Assembly: GCA_902489335.1 (NCBI GenBank)
Contig: CABTZO010000007.1
Location: 1 to 31,043 of the forward strand
Direction of reading: 5' to 3'
DNA: 31,043 nt
Source: an uncultured Oscillospiraceae bacterium
GTDB lineage: Bacteria; Bacillota; Clostridia; Oscillospirales; Acutalibacteraceae
The translations under genes and the position numbers were made by a program. Positions 25,066 to 31,043 of this stretch are shown piece by piece (the stretch's first letter is position 1; each line of letters begins with the position of its first letter). The notes below the pieces were generated by a model. That model was not told where the DNA came from, did no database searches, and saw nothing but the letters and a program-made list of their open reading frames with translations.

Positions 25066-25901
25066 CAATAGCCACCTCTTTTGTTCTTTTCAAGACCGGA
25101 CAAAATCTTATTATTTCCTCTGTGTTTATATGTTCCGCTTGTCAAAACAAGTTGATCTTTTGTAACGAGATCATATCCGTTATCTCCGTCCATCTTGTTT
25201 TCAATAAATCTTAAAATTTTGGAACAGATAAAAGTGAGAATGAAGTAAATTACCATTGTTATTGTGAAAGCTTCAAAGTAAGTGTAATAAGCACCCGCAA
25301 CGCCTTTTGTAGCATAGAACAGTTCAACTGTACCGATAACTGAAAGAACACAGGAGTCCTTGATGTTAATTATCAGGTTATTTCCTATTTGCGGCATTAT
25401 ATTTCTAAGTGCCTGGGGCATAATTACATAAAACATGGTCTGAAAATGATTCATTCCGATAACTTTTGCGCCCTCTGTTTGTCCGCTGTCAACCGAGATA
25501 ATTCCGCCTCTGAATGTTTCTGCCATGTAAGCGCCGGTATTTATTGAAACAATTAAAAAAGCCGCAGCCCACATACCCATATGAACATCAAAGAGTAAAG
25601 CAAGACCGTAGTAAATGAACATTGCCTGAACCATCATAGGAGTTCCGCGGAAAATTTCAACATAGGCATTCAGAATAAATTTAATAATTTTGAGAATTAT
25701 ATTTTTTAAAGACAATTTTTTGTGTTTGTCTTCAGGTATAGTTAAAATTATACCAATGAAAAATCCGATAACACAACCGATAAAAGTTGATACAAGGGCA
25801 ATAGCCATTGTAACACCGATACCACGAGCAAAAGAGGTGCCGTAGTTATTTAAAATAAAGACAATTCTCCCCCAAAAATCCGAGGGTAAATTAGTATCCA
25901 T
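25065..25901 (-). CDS. Polar amino acid ABC transporter permease (HisM/GlnP type)
   Basis: The 278-residue membrane protein has about five spans. The HEAT-type coupling helix reads TGAYMAETFRGGIISVDSGQTEGAKVIGMN in part (key residues TGAY, ETFRGGI, GQTEGAK), and EIFRGTPMMVQ is the second family block. It forms the channel of the transporter with the ATPase. It is separated from the binding-protein gene by a 62-bp gap holding a stem-loop that may reduce its expression relative to the binding protein. Confidence 0.95.
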   Translation of the reverse strand: MDTNLPSDFWGRIVFILNNYGTSFARGIGVTMAIALVSTFIGCVIGFFIGIILTIPEDKHKKLSLKNIILKIIKFILNAYVEIFRGTPMMVQAMFIYYGLALLFDVHMGMWAAAFLIVSINTGAYMAETFRGGIISVDSGQTEGAKVIGMNHFQTMFYVIMPQALRNIMPQIGNNLIINIKDSCVLSVIGTVELFYATKGVAGAYYTYFEAFTITMVIYFILTFICSKILRFIENKMDGDNGYDLVTKDQLVLTSGTYKHRGNNKILSGLEKNKRGGY

Positions 25902-25917
25902 AAAAATCTCCTTTTAA

Positions 25918-25957
25918 AAAAGAGTCAAAGAGGCAAAAATGCTTCGTTGACTCTTTT
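25918..25957 (-). terminator. Intercistronic stem-loop between binding-protein and permease genes
   Basis: On the minus strand AAAAGAGTCAA and TTGACTCTTTT form an 11-bp stem, with an 18-nt loop, followed by TT. It looks like a partial terminator or RNA-stabilising hairpin, commonly placed after the binding-protein gene of ABC operons so that this protein is made in excess. Confidence 0.65.
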
Positions 25958-25963
25958 AATTAT

Positions 25964-26803
25964 TTATTTAGAAAGAGGTTGAACTTTAATAGCTTCATCC
26001 ATGAGTTTATTGTAGTCGTCAGCGTTCATCTTTTTGAGAACTTTGTTGATCTTTTCGGTAAGTTCTTTGTTACCTTTCTTTACTGAAATACCGATGTTGA
26101 TATCTTCGTCGGAAACTTTGAATGTATCTGTTTTAACAGTTGCAAAATCAAGCATTACAAAGTCAGGATATGCAACCAAAGCAGCCTTTCCTGTCGGAAG
26201 ATCTGTAACAACAACATCACATTTTCCGCTGTTGAGAGCAACAAGCATTTGTGAAGTTTCTTCAAATGCGGGAAGTTTATTTACTTTAGGAATCTGAGGA
26301 AGGCATTTATCATACCAAATAGTATTTATTTGGGAAGTTGCGGTTGCGCCAGCAAAATCTTTTAAGCTCTGTGCTTTTTCAAACTTGCTTCCTTTTTTAA
26401 CAAGAGTAACAATTGTTGCATAGTAGTAAGGTTCGGTGAAATCAACAGATTGAGCTCTCTGAGCTGTTATTGACTGACCTGCAATCGCACAATCAATTGT
26501 ACCTGATTGAACTGCGGGAACGAGAGAATCCCAAGCGAGTTTAACAATTTCAAGTTTCATTCCGAGTTCATCGGCAATTTTTTTTGCCATCATAACGTCG
26601 TATCCGTTTGCAAAATCTTTTGAATCTTTAATCGGTACAGCTCCGTTTTCGTTTGTGGGTTGAGTCCAGTTGTATGGTGCATAGGCACATTCCATGCCTA
26701 CTCTCAGAACTTTCTGATCTGATTTCTTACCGCATGAGCTTGCAAAAAAGGCAAGAGATACGATTGATGTGATAACAAGTAAGATTGAAATTAATTTTTT
26801 CAT
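25964..26803 (-). CDS. Amino acid ABC transporter substrate-binding lipoprotein
   Basis: From ATG 26803 (ribosome binding site AGAAAGGA) the protein has 279 residues. A start 18 bases upstream would sit next to the riboswitch terminator and is unlikely. KKLISILLVITSIVSLAFF is the signal peptide and ASSC the lipobox; Cys24 should be lipidated and anchor the protein outside the membrane. VLRVGMECAYAPYNW, FANGYDVMMAKKIADELGM and DFTEPYYYA are the family-3 binding-protein blocks. First gene after the lysine riboswitch, hence probably a lysine or basic amino acid receptor. Confidence 0.94.
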   Translation of the reverse strand: MKKLISILLVITSIVSLAFFASSCGKKSDQKVLRVGMECAYAPYNWTQPTNENGAVPIKDSKDFANGYDVMMAKKIADELGMKLEIVKLAWDSLVPAVQSGTIDCAIAGQSITAQRAQSVDFTEPYYYATIVTLVKKGSKFEKAQSLKDFAGATATSQINTIWYDKCLPQIPKVNKLPAFEETSQMLVALNSGKCDVVVTDLPTGKAALVAYPDFVMLDFATVKTDTFKVSDEDINIGISVKKGNKELTEKINKVLKKMNADDYNKLMDEAIKVQPLSK

Positions 26804-26822
26804 TATTTTTTCCTTTCTCAAT

Positions 26823-26849
26823 AAAAAAACACCTGTGGATTACACAGGT
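26823..26849 (-). terminator. Lysine-controlled terminator (expression platform)
   Basis: On the minus strand ACCTGTG and CACAGGT form a 7-bp stem with a TAATC loop, followed by GTTTTTTT. A second CACAGGT (26886-26880) at the 3' end of the aptamer can pair with the same ACCTGTG arm, giving a mutually exclusive antiterminator. Lysine binding should free the arm and stop transcription. Confidence 0.85.
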
Positions 26850-26864
26850 ATATCGAATACAAAT

Positions 26865-27025
26865 TAAATGGCTCTTCACACCTGTGACAAGGATATACAT
26901 ATTTTGCATATCCTCAACAAAAAAAACGACAGCCTTTTTTTGTTTCGGCAAGAGCCCCTTTCATCTATGATCAACGGATAGTCGAACCTCACATAGACTA
27001 CTGATGAATCCTGCGCCTCCATCTA
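26865..27025 (-). promoter_or_regulatory. Lysine riboswitch aptamer (L box)
   Basis: On the minus strand the L-box core reads GGAGGCGC, AGTA, a hairpin closed by GTCTATG/CATAGAT, GAAAGGGGCTCTTGCCGAA, a P4 closed by GCC/GGC, an AT-rich P5 with GAGGATAT/ATATCC, then TTGTCA and GAAGAGCC. TAGATGG (27025-27019) pairs with CCATTTA (26871-26865) as P1. The blocks are in the order seen in lysC leaders of B. subtilis and E. coli. Followed by a terminator, it should switch off the transporter and polyamine genes when lysine is abundant. Confidence 0.92.
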
Positions 27026-27032
27026 TGCACGC

Positions 27033-27061
27033 ATTATATAATGAAAAAGCTAACAAGTCAA
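27033..27061 (-). promoter_or_regulatory. Promoter of the lysine-riboswitch operon
   Basis: On the minus strand TTGACT (27061-27056) and a perfect TATAAT (27038-27033) are 17 bp apart, and the RNA start falls at the 5' edge of the aptamer. Confidence 0.85.
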
Positions 27062-27166
27062 ATAATACGCATCATTTAATTGAAAAACAAATTGTATTGT
27101 ATAAGATATGGTTAAAACAACCTAAAATTTAACGATAAATTCATAGAGTTTGTTAATCTGATTAGG

Positions 27167-27196
27167 TTGTATAAGTGCTATATATTGTGATAAAAT
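27167..27196 (+). promoter_or_regulatory. Promoter of nrdAB
   Basis: TTGTAT (27167-27172) lies 18 bp from TAAAAT (27191-27196), which is preceded by an extended TG. The -10 sits between the two NrdR boxes. The 26804-27259 gap is filled by the lysine riboswitch, its terminator and promoter, this promoter and its operators. Confidence 0.55.
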
Positions 27197-27222
27197 GTTC
27201 TGGTGCCAACGACATATTGTGA
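27175..27222 (+). promoter_or_regulatory. Two NrdR boxes upstream of nrdAB
   Basis: Box 1 (27175-27190) contains CTATATATTGTG and box 2 (27207-27222) contains CGACATATTGTG; both fit the NrdR consensus acaCwAtATaTwGtgt, box 2 with two changes. They are 32 bp apart start to start, three helical turns, the spacing typical of NrdR sites. The ATP/dATP-sensing repressor NrdR should bind here and shut off nrdAB when dNTPs suffice. Confidence 0.85.
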
Positions 27223-27259
27223 CATGATTATCAGATGAATTTAAAACGGAGTTTAACGA

Positions 27260-29773
27260 ATGAAGACAATTATTAAGCGAAACTTAAAAGAAGTGCCTTA
27301 TGACGCAGAGAAGATCAGAGTTGCTATACGAAAGTCTTTTTTATCTATCGGAGAGGAATGCGACAGAGAAAGATTAGACAGCCTTATTGAGCAAATTGAA
27401 GAAAAATTCGAGGGTGTTGATACGGCAGAGGTTGAAGAAATTCAGGATGCCGTTGAAGTAATCTTGATGAAAAATGACTGTTACAATGTAGCAAGAAGCT
27501 ATATTTTATATAGAGAAAAGAGAACATCTCTCAGGAGAATCAGAACCAAATTAATCGAAGATATATCAGATGAAGGGCTTGAAGAGGTTCTCTACAAGGT
27601 TCAGCGTGATTTTGAAGATTATGACTTGTCGCGATTAAGAGCAAAGTATATTGCAATGAATAAAGATGAAATGGACCTCGATAGCAGGCTTCAATTACTT
27701 ACAAAATCGGCTGAAGAACTTACTTCTCAAGAGGAGCCCGATTGGGAAAAAATTTCAGGTCGCATACTAAGTTATGTTTTTCACAGAGAGCTGAGACAGA
27801 CTGAAGATAATTTAGGAATAAGCGGATTTTATAATAAAATCAAATATCTTACCGATGAAGGACTTTATGGCCAATATATCTTGGAAAATTATGATAAAAA
27901 TGAGATAGATCAAATTGAAAAGAAACTGGATAATAACAGAAATGATTTATTCACTTATTCCGGTTTGGATCTTTTGATACATAGATATATTATCCAAAAT
28001 CACAGCCATGTTTCACTTGAGTCGCCACAAGAGATGTTCATGGGAGTCGCTATGCATCTCGCCATGGGCGAAAAGGAAGACAGATTATTTTGGGTGGAAA
28101 AATTCTATGATATCTTAAGCTTGCAGAAAGTTACCATGGCAACGCCGACACTTTCAAACGCAAGAAAGCCATATAATCAGTTATCAAGCTGTTTTATAGA
28201 TACAGTTCCGGACTCTCTTGAGGGTATATATCACAGTATTTCTCAGTTTGCTGAAGTTTCAAAACTTGGCGGCGGAATGGGCATGTATTTCGGAAAAGTC
28301 AGATCAAGAGGCGGAAAAATAAGAGGCTTCGAGGGCGCAAGCGGCGGAGTTATCAGATGGATCAGACTCGTCAATGATACTGCCGTTGCAGTTGACCAGC
28401 TTGGAATGAGACAGGGTGCAGTTGCCGTATATTTGGATGCATGGCATAAGGATCTGCCTGAATTTTTGCAACTGAGAACAAACAACGGGGATGACCGAAT
28501 GAAAGCTCATGACGTATTTCCGGCTGTTTGCTATCCCGATCTGTTTTGGAAAAAGGCAAAAGAAAATCTGGATCAGGATTGGTATCTTATGGATCCACAT
28601 GATATTCTCACCACAAAAGGATATTCTCTTGAAGATTATTATGGCGAGGAATGGGAAGAAAAATATCTTGACTGTGTCAACGATTCAAGAATTTCAAAGC
28701 GAGCAATCAATTTAAAAGAATTAGTAAGGCTTATTCTCAAGTCTGCGGTTGAAACCGGCACGCCGTTTGCTTTCTACAGAGATACGGTAAACAGGGCTAA
28801 TCCAAACAAACATCAGGGCATTATTTACTGTTCAAATCTTTGCACTGAAATAGCGCAAAATATGAGTGAAACTGAATTTATAAGCAAAACAATCACTACC
28901 GAGGACGGGGAGCAGGTTGTTGTTCAGACTACAAAGCCGGGAGATTTTGTTGTTTGCAACCTTGCATCACTTTGTCTCGGGCACATTGATGTAAACAATA
29001 GGGAAGAACTTGAAGATGTAACGGCGACAACTGTAAGAGCACTTGATAATGTAATAGATTTAAACCTTTATCCTGTGCCATACGCTGAAATGACAAGCAA
29101 GAAAAATAGGGCAATCGGTTTGGGCGTTTCCGGTTATCATCACATGCTTGCAAAGAACAAAATACGTTGGGAGTCAGATGAACATGTGGCTTTTGCTGAC
29201 AGAGTTTTTGAAGACATAGCATATGCCGCAATCAAAGCAAGTAACGAACTGGCCAAAGAAAGAGGAAGTTATAGTTATTTTGAGGGAAGTGAGTGGGAGA
29301 CAGGCGAATATTTCTCTCGAAGAAACTACAACAGCGACAGATGGCTTGCACTTAAAGACAGTGTAAAAGAAAACGGAATGAGAAACGGTTGGCTCATGGC
29401 AACGGCGCCGACAAGCTCAACGTCGATATTGATAGGTACAAGTGCAGGACTTGACCCGGTTATGAGTAAGTTCTATCTTGAAGAAAAAAAGGGAATGATT
29501 ATGCCGAGAGTAGCACCGGATCTTTCTCCTGAAACATTTTGGTTCTACAAACAGGCTCATTACATAGATCAAACCTGGTCGATTAAAGCGGCAGGTGCAA
29601 GGCAGAGGCATATAGACCAAGCTCAGAGTATGAATTTCTGGATAAACAATGATTACAAGATGAGTCAACTTTTAGATTTGTATATTTTGGCGTGGGAAGA
29701 GGGCGTTAAGACGATATATTATGTAAGATCCAAATCCCTTGAAGCTGAAGAGTGCGACAGTTGCTCTGCTTAA
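27260..29773 (+). CDS. nrdA: Class I ribonucleoside-diphosphate reductase, large (alpha) subunit
   Basis: The 837-residue enzyme makes dNDPs from NDPs. Residues 1 to about 90 are an ATP-cone (KRNLKEVPYDAEKI), the dATP/ATP activity switch. Cys311 (LSSCFID) and Cys566 (VVCNLASL) are the redox pair. Asn526, Cys528 and Glu530 (SNLCTE) are the catalytic triad, with Cys528 as thiyl radical. Tyr820/Tyr821 carry the radical from the small subunit, and Cys832 and Cys835 in the tail (CDSCSA) re-reduce the active site. NrdR boxes precede it, and nrdB follows after 40 bp. Confidence 0.96.
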   Translation: MKTIIKRNLKEVPYDAEKIRVAIRKSFLSIGEECDRERLDSLIEQIEEKFEGVDTAEVEEIQDAVEVILMKNDCYNVARSYILYREKRTSLRRIRTKLIEDISDEGLEEVLYKVQRDFEDYDLSRLRAKYIAMNKDEMDLDSRLQLLTKSAEELTSQEEPDWEKISGRILSYVFHRELRQTEDNLGISGFYNKIKYLTDEGLYGQYILENYDKNEIDQIEKKLDNNRNDLFTYSGLDLLIHRYIIQNHSHVSLESPQEMFMGVAMHLAMGEKEDRLFWVEKFYDILSLQKVTMATPTLSNARKPYNQLSSCFIDTVPDSLEGIYHSISQFAEVSKLGGGMGMYFGKVRSRGGKIRGFEGASGGVIRWIRLVNDTAVAVDQLGMRQGAVAVYLDAWHKDLPEFLQLRTNNGDDRMKAHDVFPAVCYPDLFWKKAKENLDQDWYLMDPHDILTTKGYSLEDYYGEEWEEKYLDCVNDSRISKRAINLKELVRLILKSAVETGTPFAFYRDTVNRANPNKHQGIIYCSNLCTEIAQNMSETEFISKTITTEDGEQVVVQTTKPGDFVVCNLASLCLGHIDVNNREELEDVTATTVRALDNVIDLNLYPVPYAEMTSKKNRAIGLGVSGYHHMLAKNKIRWESDEHVAFADRVFEDIAYAAIKASNELAKERGSYSYFEGSEWETGEYFSRRNYNSDRWLALKDSVKENGMRNGWLMATAPTSSTSILIGTSAGLDPVMSKFYLEEKKGMIMPRVAPDLSPETFWFYKQAHYIDQTWSIKAAGARQRHIDQAQSMNFWINNDYKMSQLLDLYILAWEEGVKTIYYVRSKSLEAEECDSCSA

Positions 29774-29813
29774 ATAAGATTTGTAATAAAGTAAATTAAG
29801 ATAGGAGATAAAA

Positions 29814-30863
29814 ATGAGTGAGAACAAAATTACCAAAAAACCTCTTTTCAATCCCGACGGAGATATTGAGGTAAACAATAGAAGACTTTTAAACTTTAAT
29901 ACCACTAACATCAATGATTTCAACAATATGAAGTATGCCTGGGTTTCTGATTGGTACAGACAGGGTATGAATAACTTCTGGATTCCTGAAGAAATCAATC
30001 TCGATCAAGACAAAAACGACTATCCTAATTTGTTGCCGGCAGAACGCACAGCCTATGACAAAATACTCAGCTTCCTTGTGTATCTTGATTCGCTTCAATC
30101 GGCAAATTTACCCAACATAGGTCAATATGTTACAGCTAATGAAATAAACCTCTGTCTTTCAATTCAAACATTTCAGGAATGCATACACAGCCAAAGTTAC
30201 AGCTATATGCTCGATACAATCTGTAACCCGACGGAGAGAAATGACATTCTCTATCAGTGGAAGACGGATGAACATCTCTTAAACAGAAATAAATTTATCG
30301 GAGAACTTTACAATGAATTCCTTGAAAATCCAAATAAATATACTTTCCTTAAGGTGTGCATAGCAAACTACATTCTTGAGGGTGTATATTTCTATTCGGG
30401 ATTTATGTTCTTTTACAACCTTGGCAGAAATGGCAAGATGCCGGGAAGTGTCCAGGAAATAAGATATATAAACAGAGATGAGAACACTCATTTATGGCTT
30501 TTCAAAAAAATTCTTCTGGAGCTCGAAAAGGAGGAGCCGCAGCTTTTTAATGATGAAAATAAAAAGATGATTGCCGATATGATAAAGACGGGTGTAGAAC
30601 AAGAAATTGCATGGGGTCAATATGTTATCGGAAATGATATTCCCGGATTAAACAATAAAATGGTTGAGGACTACATTAAATATTTGGGTAATCTTCGATA
30701 TTCTTCTTTGGGACTTGGAAAATTATATCCTGGTTATGAGGAAGAACCCGCATCAATGGCATGGGTTAGTCAGTATTCAAACGCAAATATGGTGAAAACC
30801 GACTTTTTTGAAGCAAGGTCTTCGGCTTATGCAAAGAGCAGCGCTATTGAGGACGACCTATAA
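29814..30863 (+). CDS. nrdB: Class Ia ribonucleoside-diphosphate reductase, small (beta) subunit
   Basis: The 349-residue ferritin-like protein holds the dinuclear metal site and radical. Ligands read in order: Asp92 (LVYLDSLQS), Glu122 and His125 (QECIHSQSY), Glu189 (LEGVYFYSGF), Glu223 and His226 (RDENTH). Tyr129 is at the radical-tyrosine position (E. coli Tyr122), so a tyrosyl-radical, oxygen-activated enzyme is expected. TAGGAG precedes the ATG. It ends at an intrinsic terminator. Confidence 0.95.
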   Translation: MSENKITKKPLFNPDGDIEVNNRRLLNFNTTNINDFNNMKYAWVSDWYRQGMNNFWIPEEINLDQDKNDYPNLLPAERTAYDKILSFLVYLDSLQSANLPNIGQYVTANEINLCLSIQTFQECIHSQSYSYMLDTICNPTERNDILYQWKTDEHLLNRNKFIGELYNEFLENPNKYTFLKVCIANYILEGVYFYSGFMFFYNLGRNGKMPGSVQEIRYINRDENTHLWLFKKILLELEKEEPQLFNDENKKMIADMIKTGVEQEIAWGQYVIGNDIPGLNNKMVEDYIKYLGNLRYSSLGLGKLYPGYEEEPASMAWVSQYSNANMVKTDFFEARSSAYAKSSAIEDDL

Positions 30864-30885
30864 AAATAAGAAAATTTTATAAAAG

Positions 30886-30917
30886 AAAAGATTGCCGATT
30901 AGAGCAATCTTTTTTTA
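30886..30917 (+). terminator. Intrinsic terminator of nrdAB
   Basis: AAAAGATTGC and GCAATCTTTT form a 10-bp stem with an 8-nt loop and continue into a T-run, just after the nrdB stop. Confidence 0.9.
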
Positions 30918-30979
30918 TTTTGCATTTTTTGATTATCCAAAAAGTTTTCCCCTGCTCTTTGAGAAGTGTTATAAAGTTT

Positions 30980-31019
30980 TTTCACACAGGATGGCAAGCC
31001 AATGTTTGTCTGTGTGAAA
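30980..31019. other. Long stem-loop of unknown role at the right edge
   Basis: TTTCACACAG (30980-30989) and CTGTGTGAAA (31010-31019) form a perfect 10-bp stem around a 20-nt loop that itself contains TGGCAAGCCA. No T-run follows on either strand, so it is not a standard terminator. It may belong to the leader or operator of a gene beyond the window. No coding sequence is seen from 30864 to the end. Confidence 0.5.
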
Positions 31020-31043
31020 TGCTCTTATATTAGAAAATCCGAC

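Noticed and set aside
26727..26951. Open frame of 74 codons running through the lysine riboswitch
   Set aside because: It overlaps the aptamer, terminator and signal peptide region in another frame; the RNA structure explains the sequence.
26865..27025. T-box leader instead of a lysine riboswitch
   Set aside because: No T-box motif of the TGGNACCGCG type is seen, while the L-box blocks GGAGGCGC, AGTA, GAAAGGGG and GCCGAA occur in order.
1..31043. CRISPR arrays, tRNA or rRNA genes, insertion sequences, phage genes
   Set aside because: I looked for regular direct repeats, tRNA-like arms, transposase motifs and terminal inverted repeats and saw none.

Overview
The window is about 31 kb of AT-rich DNA with strong AGGAG-type ribosome binding sites, near-consensus sigma-A promoters and many intrinsic terminators. 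It carries FMN and lysine riboswitches and an SPKTG-type sorting signal like those of Clostridioides difficile sortase B substrates. Together these point to a low-GC Gram-positive anaerobe of the Clostridia (Peptostreptococcales/Tissierellales-like). I cannot name the genus. I see no rRNA, tRNA, CRISPR array, insertion sequence or phage gene; this looks like ordinary chromosome.

Layout. 1-1046 (-): truncated ion transporter of the ArsB/NhaD/SLC13 superfamily. 1104-4734 (-): riboflavin operon ribD-ribE-ribBA-ribH behind an FMN riboswitch, with an apparent AUA start for ribE. 4835-6974 (+): an SCP2-fold protein paired with a glutamate-1-semialdehyde-aminomutase-like enzyme of unknown role. 7051-10572 (+): iron-dependent alcohol dehydrogenase, a K+/H+-type antiporter and an aspartate/glutamate racemase. 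10810-11670 (+): pdxS without an adjacent pdxT. 11795-13192 (+): sodium:alanine symporter. 13264-16254 (-): an ATP-grasp ligase and an asparagine-synthase homologue lacking the glutaminase cysteine. Their pairing resembles the D-aspartate ligase/AsnH pair that builds and amidates D-Asp peptidoglycan cross-bridges. 16376-17923 (-): secreted, sortase-anchored metallophosphatase.

18069-27061 is a polyamine locus. On the + strand, carboxynorspermidine dehydrogenase and decarboxylase (nspC) form one unit. On the - strand, a lysine riboswitch with terminator leads a tightly packed, mostly overlapping run: solute-binding lipoprotein, permease, ATPase, speD, speA, speE, speB. The two units converge, and their stop codons overlap by 4 bp. 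The locus therefore encodes two routes to spermidine, the AdoMet route and the aspartate-semialdehyde route, and the first sits behind a lysine sensor.

27167-30917 (+): class Ia ribonucleotide reductase nrdA-nrdB, with two NrdR boxes over its promoter. The window ends in a non-coding stretch with an unexplained hairpin.
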